DNA of 64,000 nt from Aliiroseovarius marinus (GTDB lineage Bacteria > Pseudomonadota > Alphaproteobacteria > Rhodobacterales > Rhodobacteraceae), in the NCBI RefSeq assembly GCF_004360145.1, contig NZ_SAIT01000003.1, positions 124,001 to 188,000 of the forward strand. The letters run 5' to 3'. The position numbers were made by a program, and so were the translations under genes. Of this stretch, positions 28,277 to 36,317 are shown one piece after another; within the stretch, counting starts at the first letter, position 1; every line of letters starts with the position of its first letter. The notes beneath the pieces were generated by a model. It made no database searches. It worked only from the letters and a program-made list of their open reading frames with translations, and was not told the origin of the DNA.

Positions 28277-29053
28277 ATGTGCCGTTGGGCAGCCTATTTA
28301 GGCGCACCGATTTTCATGGAAGAGGTCGTGGTCCAGCCCGGCCACTCGCTGATCCAGCAAAGTCAGGAAGCAGAAGAAGCCAAGACCGCCATCAACGCCG
28401 ATGGGTTCGGGGTTGCGTGGTATGATCACCGCGCAGAGCCGGGGCTTTATCGCGATGTGTTGCCTGCGTGGTCTGATCCGAACCTACGTGCCATCGCGCA
28501 TCAGGTGAAGTCGCGCCTGTTTCTGGCGCATGTGCGGGCCTCAACCGGGTCGGCCACCAGTCGGAATAACTGTCATCCCTTCGCGCATAAGCAGTGGAGC
28601 TTCATGCACAACGGACAGATCGGCGGGTTCGAGACGTTCCGCAAACGTGCGGATATGCTGATCCCAGATGGTCTTTATCATAAGCGGCAGGGCGCGACGG
28701 ACAGTGAAGTGCTGTTTCTCCTGCTTATGGACGCGATTGATCAAGGCAAGAGTGTGCCAAATGCGTTGGAGCAGGCGACGCAGGCGCTGTTGGATTTATC
28801 GCACAAGCATGGGACCGCACCGCATCTGCGCCTCTCGGCGGCATTGTCGGACGGCACCTCTCTGTGGGCTGCACGCTGTGCGTCCGACCAATATGCGCCG
28901 TCCGTCTATTACCGCTGGTCCGACAGCCGTCAGGGCTGGGCCGTCGTGTCCGAGCCGCTGGATCGGGACGAGGATGACTGGATCTGTCTGCCCCCCGGAC
29001 ACATCGCACGCTTTGAGGGGCGCGATGTGACGGTGGAGCCATTTCAGCCTTAA
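28277..29053 (+). CDS. Class II glutamine amidotransferase (EgtC/YafJ-like)
   Basis: A 258-residue Ntn-type amidotransferase. Cys2 in MCRWAAYLG becomes the N-terminal nucleophile once Met1 is removed. Further family motifs are INADGFGVAWYD, LAHVRASTGSATSRNNCHPF and SFMHNGQIGG. These match the YafJ/EgtC group, which hydrolyses gamma-glutamyl amides. EgtC proper is part of ergothioneine synthesis, but no egtB or egtD gene is near. An orphan amidohydrolase of unknown substrate is the safest call. The ECH gene is convergent with a four-base overlap. Confidence 0.88.
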   Translation: MCRWAAYLGAPIFMEEVVVQPGHSLIQQSQEAEEAKTAINADGFGVAWYDHRAEPGLYRDVLPAWSDPNLRAIAHQVKSRLFLAHVRASTGSATSRNNCHPFAHKQWSFMHNGQIGGFETFRKRADMLIPDGLYHKRQGATDSEVLFLLLMDAIDQGKSVPNALEQATQALLDLSHKHGTAPHLRLSAALSDGTSLWAARCASDQYAPSVYYRWSDSRQGWAVVSEPLDRDEDDWICLPPGHIARFEGRDVTVEPFQP

Positions 29054-29853
29054 GCGTCTTCGTTCTGCGACCAATCAGGCTTGCGCTTTTCGATAAAGGC
29101 CTGAATGCCCTCGGCCGTGTCGCGCAGCATCATGTTTTCGGCCATCACGCCGCCGGTGAAGGCATAGGCCTCTTCCAGATCCATCAGCGCTTGATCATAG
29201 AAGGCGGATTTGCCGATTTTCACGGCTGCGCCCAGTTTCGAGGCCACCGTCGCAGCCAGTTCGTCCGTCGCGGCACGCAGGTCTTCATGCGGCACCACGC
29301 GGTTGACCAATCCCACTTCGCGGGCGCGGGCGGCGTCGATGAACTCGCCAGTGGTCAGCATCTCAAAGGCAACTTTGCGCGGCACATTGCGGGACAGCGC
29401 TACCATGGGCGTTGAGCAAAAGAGGCCGATATTCACGCCGTTTACGCCAAACCGCGTGCCTTCAGCGGCGACGGCCATGTCGCAGGTGGCGGCCAGTTGG
29501 CAGCCCGCGGCGGTGGCGATGCCATGTACCTCGGCGATGACAGGTTGGGGCAGGCGTGGGATCAAGGTCATGACCTCGGCGCAGCGCGAGAACAGATCGT
29601 TGAAATAGGCGTGACCGCCATCCTCGGCTGCGCGGCCCGCGGTCATTTCCTTCAGGTCATGGCCCGCGCAGAACACCTTGCCCGCGCCTGCGATCACAAC
29701 TGCCCGGATCGAGCTATCTTCGGCCAGCGCCTCAAGCTCGGCTTTTAGCGCGGCCAGCATCGCATCCGACAACGCATTCAGCGCGCCGGGGTTGTTCAAC
29801 GTCAAACGCGCAACTGACGCTGCGTCCTCGCGGATCAGAAGTGGATCTGCCAT
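29050..29853 (-). CDS. Enoyl-CoA hydratase/isomerase family protein
   Basis: A 267-residue crotonase-fold protein. The oxyanion hole is formed by the AGHDLKEMT and HGIATAAGCQLAATCDMA stretches. The acidic residue usual in hydratases (GxxPE) is not obvious: the second motif reads FGVNGVNIGLFCSTP, where a Glu is replaced, resembling 'enoyl-CoA hydratase domain 3' (ECHDC3-like) proteins. It may therefore lack classical hydratase activity. A PaaI-type thioesterase is divergent from it across a 56-base gap, hinting at shared acyl-CoA handling. Confidence 0.85.
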   Translation of the reverse strand: MADPLLIREDAASVARLTLNNPGALNALSDAMLAALKAELEALAEDSSIRAVVIAGAGKVFCAGHDLKEMTAGRAAEDGGHAYFNDLFSRCAEVMTLIPRLPQPVIAEVHGIATAAGCQLAATCDMAVAAEGTRFGVNGVNIGLFCSTPMVALSRNVPRKVAFEMLTTGEFIDAARAREVGLVNRVVPHEDLRAATDELAATVASKLGAAVKIGKSAFYDQALMDLEEAYAFTGGVMAENMMLRDTAEGIQAFIEKRKPDWSQNEDA

Positions 29854-29909
29854 CTTGTCCTCCCATGGTTCGCGTCACACGATAGGCGCGAGAAACGGAA
29901 GGGGAAACC

Positions 29910-30335
29910 ATGCAATTGAAAATGACGCAGCGTGACTTGCAGGCCTTCCTGCATGCAGAGTTCCCACAGGTCGCAGATGACTTCGAAGTGGCCGAGGTCG
30001 CGCCGATGCGCGCCATCATCCGTAAGAAGATCGACACCAAGCATCTGCGTCCCGGAGGCACGGTGTCCGGCCCCAGCATGTTCGCCCTGGCGGATGTGGC
30101 GATTTATTTGGCGGTGCTGGCGATAATTGGCCCCAAGGCGCTGGCCGTCACGACGAACTGCTCGATCGATTTCATGCGCAAACCGGCCTCGGGCGCAGAC
30201 CTTCTGGCGCATGCGACCATTCACAAGCTGGGCAAGGTGCTCGCTGTGGGCGACGTGCTGATCTATTCCGAAGGCGACGACCGCCCCGTGGCCCGCGCCA
30301 GTTTGACATACTCGATCCCGCCGGAACGGGGTTGA
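29910..30335 (+). CDS. PaaI-family hotdog thioesterase
   Basis: A 141-residue hotdog-fold protein. GGTVSGPSMFALADVAIYL carries the conserved catalytic Asp of the PaaI/YbgC-like group. TTNCSIDFMRKPASG and a C-terminal strand ARASLTYSIP fit the family. PaaI thioesterases clear acyl- or aryl-CoA esters; no paa genes lie nearby. The ATG at 29910 follows GGAAGGGGAAACC. Confidence 0.87.
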   Translation: MQLKMTQRDLQAFLHAEFPQVADDFEVAEVAPMRAIIRKKIDTKHLRPGGTVSGPSMFALADVAIYLAVLAIIGPKALAVTTNCSIDFMRKPASGADLLAHATIHKLGKVLAVGDVLIYSEGDDRPVARASLTYSIPPERG

Positions 30336-30401
30336 CCCGGGCAGGGGAAAGGCGCACGACATTAGAGAATTACAATATGTCGCGCGAGGATTATATCGCC
30401 C

Positions 30402-31391
30402 ATGTCTGACACGACCCAAGCCCCCGAGCCGAACACCGCCGAGTTCAGCCGCTTAGCGCATTTTCCGGTCACCTTCTTTGCCATCGTGATGGGGCTGATG
30501 GGCCTGACCTTGGCGCTGCATGCTGGTGCCCCTGCGATGCCGATCTTAGAGCCTGCATCTTCGCTGATGCTGCTGATAGGGGCTGCGGTGATGATCGTGA
30601 TCGCGATGATCTATGTCGCCAAGGCGCTGCGCCATCCCGCTGCCGTGGCCGAGGAATGGCATCATCCGGTGAAGTTGGCCTTCTTTCCGACGATCTCGAT
30701 CTCTTTGCTGCTGCTGGCGACGGCCGTGTTTCCGTATAACACCGCGCTCGCCGAGTATGTGTGGCTGGCCGGGGTTGCCGGGCAGGGTGTGCTGACCATC
30801 GCGGTGATCTCGGGCTGGATCAGCCATCGGTCCTTTCAGGTGGGTCATCTGACGCCCGCATGGTTCATTCCCGCGGTGGGCAATGTGATTGTACCCGTTC
30901 TGGGTGCCCGTATGGGGTACATTGAGACGTCGTGGCTGTTCTTCTCGGGCGGCATGATCTTCTGGATTGTATTGCTCACGCTGGTGATGAACCGCCTGAT
31001 CTTCCACGATCCCATCGTCGCGCGGCTGTTTCCCACCATGGTGATCCTGATCGCCCCGCCCTCGGTCGCATTTCTGGCCTATGTCAGCATGACCGGAGAC
31101 GTGGATGGGATCGCGCGGTTTCTGATTTATGCGGGGTATATCTTTGCAGCCCTTGTGATTGCGCAGGTGCCGCGTTTGGCCAAACTGCCCTTCGCGCTCA
31201 GCTGGTGGGCGCTGAGCTTTCCGATTGCGGCCCTGTCAATCGCGTCGTTCCGCTTTGCGCAGTTGGATGGTTCGCGCACGCATCACAACATCGGTTTTAT
31301 CCTGTTAATTGTGTTGGTTCTGGTGGTCGCTGGTCTGATCTGGCGGACCGGGAAAGCAATTTTGCGCGGCGAAATTTGCGTTCCGGAATAA
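30402..31391 (+). CDS. SLAC1/TDT-family anion channel-like transporter
   Basis: A 329-residue membrane protein with about ten helices of the TehA/SLAC1 fold. The opening HFPVTFFAIVMGLMGLTLAL is characteristic of this group, and a later TPAWFIPAVGNVIVPV is the typical helix motif. Family members carry anions, dicarboxylates or act in tellurite resistance. The exact substrate is unknown. The end of the gene is immediately followed by the terminator of the convergent DUF1127 gene. Confidence 0.88.
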   Translation: MSDTTQAPEPNTAEFSRLAHFPVTFFAIVMGLMGLTLALHAGAPAMPILEPASSLMLLIGAAVMIVIAMIYVAKALRHPAAVAEEWHHPVKLAFFPTISISLLLLATAVFPYNTALAEYVWLAGVAGQGVLTIAVISGWISHRSFQVGHLTPAWFIPAVGNVIVPVLGARMGYIETSWLFFSGGMIFWIVLLTLVMNRLIFHDPIVARLFPTMVILIAPPSVAFLAYVSMTGDVDGIARFLIYAGYIFAALVIAQVPRLAKLPFALSWWALSFPIAALSIASFRFAQLDGSRTHHNIGFILLIVLVLVVAGLIWRTGKAILRGEICVPE

Positions 31392-31418
31392 AAAAATGGC
31401 CGGGGAAAGCCCCGGCCC
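31389..31418 (-). terminator. DUF1127 gene terminator
   Basis: An 8-base stem (GGCCGGGG/CCCCGGCC, loop of four) is followed on the minus strand by a T-run (ATTTTTTTA). It lies 23 bases after the DUF1127 stop and overlaps the stop of the SLAC1 gene. Confidence 0.85.
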
Positions 31419-31440
31419 AGGAAAAGGTTTCGGTTCAGCG

Positions 31441-31674
31441 TCACCCGCGCCAGAAGGGCTTTTCCGCCTCGATTTGCGCTTGGGTCTTGGTGATGCCGAT
31501 ATCTTTGTAGAGGTGATCTGGAAGATCCCTCAGTGCACATCGCGTGCTGCGAAACATGCGCCATTTGGTGACGGTCACGGCGACAACAAGTGCGACTTCT
31601 GCCAGGGCGGGCAGGGGGCGGTTCGTGTCAAGAAAGGCGAGCCGGTCATGCCGGTACGTGTTTCCGTGTTCCAT
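31441..31674 (-). CDS. DUF1127 (YjiS-like) small protein
   Basis: A 77-residue protein ending in the classic DUF1127 motif (RDLPDHLYKDIGITKTQ, then EKPFW). The upstream part has a hydrophobic helix (LAEVALVVAVTVTKWRMF). The ATG at 31674 has GGAG eight bases before it; the same frame stays open to 31923 but that part is antisense to mocR. DUF1127 proteins are small, arginine-rich, and in alphaproteobacteria have been tied to stress, phosphate and RNA biology. It is divergent from mocR with 70 bases between starts, and its promoter shares the same operator. Confidence 0.85.
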   Translation of the reverse strand: MEHGNTYRHDRLAFLDTNRPLPALAEVALVVAVTVTKWRMFRSTRCALRDLPDHLYKDIGITKTQAQIEAEKPFWRG

Positions 31675-31688
31675 CTTAAACTCCAAGA

Positions 31689-31704
31689 ATTGTATTGATA
31701 CAAT
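31689..31704. promoter_or_regulatory. MocR-type operator, palindromic half
   Basis: ATTGTATTGATACAAT is a 7-2-7 perfect palindrome between DUF1127 and mocR. It overlaps a plausible TTGATA-N17-CATGAT promoter for mocR. A direct repeat of its right half (TGATACAA, 31696-31703) recurs at 31728-31735. Confidence 0.6.
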
Positions 31705-31727
31705 ATGGCGTGTATGCCATGATGTAC

Positions 31728-31735
31728 TGATACAA
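31728..31735. promoter_or_regulatory. Second TGATACAA direct repeat
   Basis: TGATACAA recurs exactly 32 bases after the first copy, about three helical turns. MocR regulators are known to use direct repeats on one face of DNA, so the two copies probably form one binding unit. Confidence 0.5.
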
Positions 31736-31744
31736 AGTGAATCT

Positions 31745-33187
31745 ATGCCACACAATTGGAATATTGTTATGGGTACAATTTTCTCAGAGCAGCTTATGGC
31801 TGGGCAGGGGCCCAAGTACCGCCGTCTTGTGGATGGGCTGGTCGCCGCCATCAAATCCGGCGATCTGCCCGAGGGCGAAAAGTTACCGCCTGTGCGCGAG
31901 CTGGCATGTGATTTGAAAATCACCCCGGGGACCGTGGCACGGGCCTATTCAATTCTGGGGGAAGAGGGCTGGGTCTCGGCCGAGGTCGGGCGCGGTACAT
32001 TTGTGCGCCCCGAGGGCGCGCGCCCCAAGGCGAAACCAGCCCCAAGCGATGGCTATATAAAGCATCAGGCGCATGCGCTGCACAATGAGCCTGAGACGGA
32101 TTTCCTGTTCGCCCCACGTCTGCCGGATGTCGGGCAGGTTGACATCATTCGCGATGCCATTCGCGCGGCAGCGGATTTGCCAGACACATTATTGCTGCGG
32201 TATCCGTTCCATGGGTCGCAAAGCTATTTGCGCGAGGCGTTGTTGGCGCACATCCCTGAACAGGAAAGAAGCGGGATCAGCGCGGATGACATTGTGGTCA
32301 CCAACGGGGGGCAGAACGCGATTATGCTGTCGATGCAGACCTTGCTGGCGGAAGGGCCTCGGGTCGTCATGGTCGAGGAGCATTCCTATCCCGGTCTGCG
32401 CCGTGCAGTCGAACTGCTGGGGGCCAAGGTCGTTGCAGTGCCGATGGATGACGAAGGCGTTGATCCGCAGGCGTTGGAGCATGTGGCGCGTAGCAGCGGG
32501 GCCAGTCTGTTCTTCACCATGCCGGAAGCCCACAACCCAACCTGCCGCGTAACCAGCGAAGAACGTCGCCATGAGGTCGTGCAGATCGCGCTTAAACACG
32601 GGTTCCATGTCGTGCAGGATGATTGCTATCGCCTTGGCCCGGCACAGGCGCCCAGCTATCGCGCGCTGCTCCCCGAGCAATCCTGGTTCATCTCGTCTTT
32701 CTCGAAAACGATTTCTCCTGCACTGCGGGCGGGCTATGTGGTGACGCCTGCGAATTGGTCGGGGAAGCTGCGCCGTGTCGTGGACGTCAACTATTTCGGC
32801 ATTTCATCGCCCACCGCCGAGATCCTCTATCAAGTACTCGCACATCCACAGTTGCCAAAGGCGATCGAAGATATGCGCCGTCGGAACAGGCAGTACATCG
32901 AGATCGCGGTCAACATGCTGGGGCGTTTTGATCTTGGCTGGAGCCACGACGTGCCGTTCTTCTGGCTCAAGTTGCCTTTGGGCTGGCGGGTGTCGAGTTT
33001 CTGTCAGGTCGCAGAAACCAAAGGCATTCGCGTGCGTCCCGGTGATGATTTCGCGTTGCGGGGCGGGCCGTCGCCTCAGGCCGTGCGCATTTCGGTCAAT
33101 GGGCAAATGCCGCTTGAACGGTTTAGGCGCGTACTGACAGAATTGGTCACGCTTTTGGACAATCCAACCGATACTTTAAGCGTCTGA
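31745..33187 (+). CDS. MocR-type regulator (GntR HTH plus aminotransferase fold)
   Basis: A roughly 480-residue fusion protein. The N-terminal GntR winged HTH (about residues 20-90) includes EKLPPVRELACDLKITPGTV. The C-terminal fold-type I aminotransferase domain binds PLP at a Lys in SSFSKTISPALRAGY. MocR proteins sense PLP or amino compounds (GABA, taurine, pyridoxal) and regulate nearby genes. The start is uncertain: ATG at 31745 or 31769, neither with a strong ribosome site. Longer forms opening at 31544 are antisense to DUF1127 and unlikely. Its divergent DUF1127 neighbour is the obvious target. Confidence 0.88.
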   Translation: MPHNWNIVMGTIFSEQLMAGQGPKYRRLVDGLVAAIKSGDLPEGEKLPPVRELACDLKITPGTVARAYSILGEEGWVSAEVGRGTFVRPEGARPKAKPAPSDGYIKHQAHALHNEPETDFLFAPRLPDVGQVDIIRDAIRAAADLPDTLLLRYPFHGSQSYLREALLAHIPEQERSGISADDIVVTNGGQNAIMLSMQTLLAEGPRVVMVEEHSYPGLRRAVELLGAKVVAVPMDDEGVDPQALEHVARSSGASLFFTMPEAHNPTCRVTSEERRHEVVQIALKHGFHVVQDDCYRLGPAQAPSYRALLPEQSWFISSFSKTISPALRAGYVVTPANWSGKLRRVVDVNYFGISSPTAEILYQVLAHPQLPKAIEDMRRRNRQYIEIAVNMLGRFDLGWSHDVPFFWLKLPLGWRVSSFCQVAETKGIRVRPGDDFALRGGPSPQAVRISVNGQMPLERFRRVLTELVTLLDNPTDTLSV

Positions 33188-33266
33188 GGGGTGAAAATAA
33201 GTGGGGTAAAATAATACCATATTTATAAGGCATTGTTATACCTGGCAAAATGCATAAAAACTGCGC

Positions 33267-33294
33267 TTGACCCGCCCCGCAAAATCACTAAAAC
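33267..33294 (+). promoter_or_regulatory. Candidate rplM-rpsI promoter
   Basis: TTGACC at 33267 and TAAAAC at 33289, spaced by 16 bases, lie about 35 bases before rplM. TTGACC is a common -35 in this family. Confidence 0.45.
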
Positions 33295-33327
33295 CACCCC
33301 ATCCGAAACCCAATCAGGGCTGAACAC

Positions 33328-33792
33328 ATGAAAACGTTCTCTGCAACGCCTGCAGATATCGACAAGAAATGGATCCTGATCGACGCCGAAGGCGTTGTTC
33401 TGGGCCGTCTTGCGTCGATCATCGCAATGCGTCTTCGTGGCAAGCACAAAGCCACCTTCACCCCGCACATGGACATGGGCGACAACGTCATTGTCATCAA
33501 CGCGGACAAAATCCAGATGACCGGCAAGAAGCGCACCGACAAAGTGCACTACTGGCACACCGGTTACCCGGGCGGCATCAAGTCGCGCACCGCGGGTCAG
33601 ATCCTCGAGGGTGCACACCCCGAGCGTCTGGTGACCAAAGCCGTACAGCGCATGCTGCCCGGCGGCAAACTGAGCCGTCAGCAGATGACCAACCTGCGCG
33701 TATACGCCGGCGCCGAGCACCCCCACGAGGCCCAGAGCCCCGAAGTGCTGGACGTCAAGTCGATGAACCCCAAAAACACACGTGAGGGCTGA
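33328..33792 (+). CDS. rplM: 50S ribosomal protein L13
   Basis: L13 is an early assembly protein of the large subunit. The 154-residue protein opens [15 protein letters not shown] and contains [16 protein letters not shown] and the conserved [14 protein letters not shown] and [13 protein letters not shown] stretches. Size and order match other alphaproteobacteria. rpsI follows after two bases, the universal L13-S9 operon. Confidence 0.99.
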   Translation: MKTFSATPADIDKKWILIDAEGVVLGRLASIIAMRLRGKHKATFTPHMDMGDNVIVINADKIQMTGKKRTDKVHYWHTGYPGGIKSRTAGQILEGAHPERLVTKAVQRMLPGGKLSRQQMTNLRVYAGAEHPHEAQSPEVLDVKSMNPKNTREG

Positions 33793-33794
33793 TC

Positions 33795-34283
33795 ATGGCT
33801 GAAGAGATCAAATCGCTGGACGAGCTGAACGCCGTCGCAGAAGGCACCGAAGCTGTTGTTGAGGTTGCTGCCCCCCGTGAGCCCGTCCGTGACGAGCTGG
33901 GTCGTTCCTATGCCACCGGCAAGCGTAAAGACGCTGTTGCCCGCGTGTGGATCAAGCCGGGCTCCGGCAAGGTCACCGTAAACGGCAAGGACATGGACAA
34001 GTACTTCGCACGCCCCGTGCTGCAGCTGATCGTTCGTCAGCCGGCTCAGGTTGCTGGTGTTGAAGGCGAATTCGACGTGGTTGCCACCGTTAAAGGCGGC
34101 GGTCTGTCGGGCCAAGCTGGTGCGGTTAAGCACGGGATTTCGAAAGCTCTGCAGCTGTACGAACCCTCGCTGCGTGGCGCTCTGAAGGCTGCTGGCTTCC
34201 TGACCCGTGACTCGCGTGTTGTTGAACGTAAGAAGTTCGGCCGCCGCAAAGCACGTCGTTCGTTCCAGTTCTCGAAGCGTTAA
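33795..34283 (+). CDS. rpsI: 30S ribosomal protein S9
   Basis: S9 contacts P-site tRNA with its basic tail. The 162-residue protein has the typical alphaproteobacterial N-terminal acidic extension (residues 1 to about 35). The S9 core follows ([19 protein letters not shown]), and the end is [18 protein letters not shown] with the conserved C-terminal SKR. A terminator begins 20 bases after the stop. Confidence 0.99.
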   Translation: MAEEIKSLDELNAVAEGTEAVVEVAAPREPVRDELGRSYATGKRKDAVARVWIKPGSGKVTVNGKDMDKYFARPVLQLIVRQPAQVAGVEGEFDVVATVKGGGLSGQAGAVKHGISKALQLYEPSLRGALKAAGFLTRDSRVVERKKFGRRKARRSFQFSKR

Positions 34284-34303
34284 TCGCCGAGATACAGAAT
34301 TTG

Positions 34304-34338
34304 GGAAGGGCTGCCGGTTCGGCGGCCCTTTTCTTTTG
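34304..34338 (+). terminator. rpsI rho-independent terminator
   Basis: AAGGGCTGCC and GGCGGCCCTT pair (one G-T) around GGTTC and lead into TTCTTTT. Confidence 0.85.
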
Positions 34339-34405
34339 CGTGGGTGCGATTTGCATCTGTTTGATGTTGCGGGGGGCAGGGCGATGGCCTATATCCCGGC
34401 CTTAG

Positions 34406-34482
<77 letters not shown>

Positions 34483-34522
34483 TTTCTCCAATTAAATCTG
34501 AAACTTCGCCCTGTGGGCAGGC

Positions 34523-35266
34523 TTAGCTGCCCTGATACCGTTCCACGAAGTTCCGCAGAATTTGCGCAGGCGCGTGGACGTCGGCGGCGTGGACCATCTT
34601 GACCAGTGCCTCGGCTTCCTCTGGTGGAAAATAGCCGTGGTGTTTGTAGATGCCGATCCGGGTTTCAAAGCCGTTTGCGTCGGCTTCCGGGTGGAACTGC
34701 GTGGCATAGACGTTCTGGCCGAAGCGGATCATTTGGAACGGGCAGGGGGCGGAGGTGACCAATTGCACGCAGCCGTCGGGCAGGCGTTGCATGGCTTCTT
34801 TGTGGCCCACGAAGGCTTCGAACGCGTCGGGAATGCCGGCCAGCAGTGGGTCCGCGCGCCCGTCATCGGTTAGGCGGCAGGGGCTGGCGCTGACGGGTTC
34901 ACCGAACTGCTCTTTCGAGATCGCGCCGGGTTCCAGATGGTGGCCCAGAATGCCGATGCCATAGCAGCAGCCCAGAAACGGGATGTCGCGGGCGGTAATT
35001 TGCGGCATCAAAGACAGGCATTCGGCTTCGATCTTGGCCTCGATATCGGATTTCTTTTCGGGCGCGTCGGACACGCAGCCCGGGCCACCGCCAACGATCA
35101 CACCGGCATAGTCTGACAGTTCCAGATCGGCGGGGATGTTCTCTTGGTCCAGTCGGATGCGGTGTACCTGATCTTCGGTCAGGCCGCCTTTTGACAGAAA
35201 CGCTTGAAATTCGTCATCCGAGGCATCGGTTTCGGGGCGCAGTTGCAGGATCAGGAAAGGTTTCAT
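34523..35266 (-). CDS. Class I glutamine amidotransferase-like protein (GMP synthase-type)
   Basis: A 247-residue protein with the class I amidotransferase triad: a nucleophile Cys in FLGCCYGIGILGHH, a His in TQFHPEAD, and the following Glu. The first strand motif YAGVIVGGGPGC is also present. It resembles the GuaA amidotransferase domain and gamma-glutamyl-gamma-aminobutyrate hydrolase relatives, but stands alone without a synthase domain. Substrate unknown. It is downstream of the DUF882 gene on the same strand but separated by that gene's terminator. Confidence 0.87.
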   Translation of the reverse strand: MKPFLILQLRPETDASDDEFQAFLSKGGLTEDQVHRIRLDQENIPADLELSDYAGVIVGGGPGCVSDAPEKKSDIEAKIEAECLSLMPQITARDIPFLGCCYGIGILGHHLEPGAISKEQFGEPVSASPCRLTDDGRADPLLAGIPDAFEAFVGHKEAMQRLPDGCVQLVTSAPCPFQMIRFGQNVYATQFHPEADANGFETRIGIYKHHGYFPPEEAEALVKMVHAADVHAPAQILRNFVERYQGS

Positions 35267-35321
35267 CGAGGCCTCGTCAGTCGTTCATGGCTTGATGCCA
35301 AACAACCTACCGCGCCACAAC

Positions 35322-35345
35322 AAAAAAGCGCCCGAGGGCGCTTTT
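35322..35345 (-). terminator. DUF882 gene terminator
   Basis: AAAAGCGCCC/GGGCGCTTTT with a two-base loop; read on the minus strand it ends in T6. It lies 25 bases after the DUF882 stop. Confidence 0.85.
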
Positions 35346-35369
35346 GGATCTATCTTATAAGCAGTGGGA

Positions 35370-35951
35370 TCAACGGCCCCAGGTTCGGATCACGCCGCAA
35401 TCCATGTGTACGAAGTTCGAGCCGGAGTATTTCCCGACGCCGCCGCCGTTACAGGCCACAGCCGCTTTGAACATCTGGTTTACCGAACGGGTCTTCAGAC
35501 GCAGGTCGGCTGCCTGACCCTTCATGTGCAGCGAGTTCTTGGCCACCCCGCGCGAGCGCGACCGCAGCATCGCGTTGGTTTTGGGCGAGCGGTAGCCCGA
35601 CAGCATGGTGTAAGGTTCGCGCACATCCATCAAGCCGTGGGCAGCTGCCATGATGTCGATGGTGCGGGTGTCGATCTTGATCGAGGTGTCCGTCCGCCAG
35701 TCGCGCATGAAATGGTTGATCTCTTTCAAGGCATCTTTGATGTATTTGCCTTCAACCCAGTAGATCATGTTGATGGTTTCGCCGGTGCGGCCCGAATACA
35801 TGGCCAGACGGCGTACATCGCCGCCTCCGCGCAAAAAGCCCGCCGCGTTTGCATACATGGGTGCTGCCGTTACAGCCGTTGCTGCAAAAGCCCCAAGTAG
35901 CCCGCGCCGAGTGATGCCCGATTTCAAGCCGTTCGAAGTCCCGTAGGTCAT
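35370..35951 (-). CDS. DUF882 (YcbK-like) murein endopeptidase, Tat-exported
   Basis: A 193-residue periplasmic protein. The N-terminus has a twin-arginine signal (TRRGLLGAFAATAVTAAP, with AxA-type cleavage near ANA). The M15/DUF882 zinc-peptidase-like domain follows: SGYRSPKTNAML, SLHMKGQAADLRL with the His-x6-Asp metal motif, and VHMDCGVIR with a second His. E. coli YcbK (MepK) of this family cleaves L,D cross-links. The start at 35951 places the Tat motif near the N-terminus; the open frame reaches 36059 without added merit. An L,D-transpeptidase gene lies divergent, a coherent pair of crosslink-making and cutting enzymes. Confidence 0.88.
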   Translation of the reverse strand: MTYGTSNGLKSGITRRGLLGAFAATAVTAAPMYANAAGFLRGGGDVRRLAMYSGRTGETINMIYWVEGKYIKDALKEINHFMRDWRTDTSIKIDTRTIDIMAAAHGLMDVREPYTMLSGYRSPKTNAMLRSRSRGVAKNSLHMKGQAADLRLKTRSVNQMFKAAVACNGGGVGKYSGSNFVHMDCGVIRTWGR

Positions 35952-36317
35952 TGTCGTAGCGTGTCCCGTCGCTTGCCTGTCACCATACCCGCCTGACTCT
36001 GCGGTCAAATCGGGGTGGTGTGTTTGCCTATTCCCCAGACGTGCCTTCTTATGACACAACTCGAATCGTGCGCCAAGTAGAGTTTTCAGTCCCTTAACGG
36101 GTTCAAGAAAAATCGGCGGGAATTTGCTGAAAATCGTGAAACTGAGGTTAACCGTGGCGCGCGTGCTGCACTCGGACTGGTTGAGGTAAGGTATTCCGGA
36201 AACAGTTTAGGTGCTTTTCGCAAAACCTGCCTTGCTTTTCGGGATTGTGAATAGACAGCCTTAACCAGATGTTGGAATACTGAACATCAGTACGATCTCA
36301 TTCATTTCGGACATGAC
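35952..36317. other. Intergenic region between DUF882 and L,D-transpeptidase genes
   Basis: 366 bases, locally AT-rich near 36150-36300. It should hold both divergent promoters. TTAACC-type half sites occur near 36146 and 36260 but do not make a full CtrA box. No gene, RNA or strong palindrome was seen. Confidence 0.5.

Noticed and set aside
36146-36266. TTAACC half sites as a CtrA box
   Set aside because: The two copies are about 115 bases apart and neither has a second TTAA at N7 spacing.
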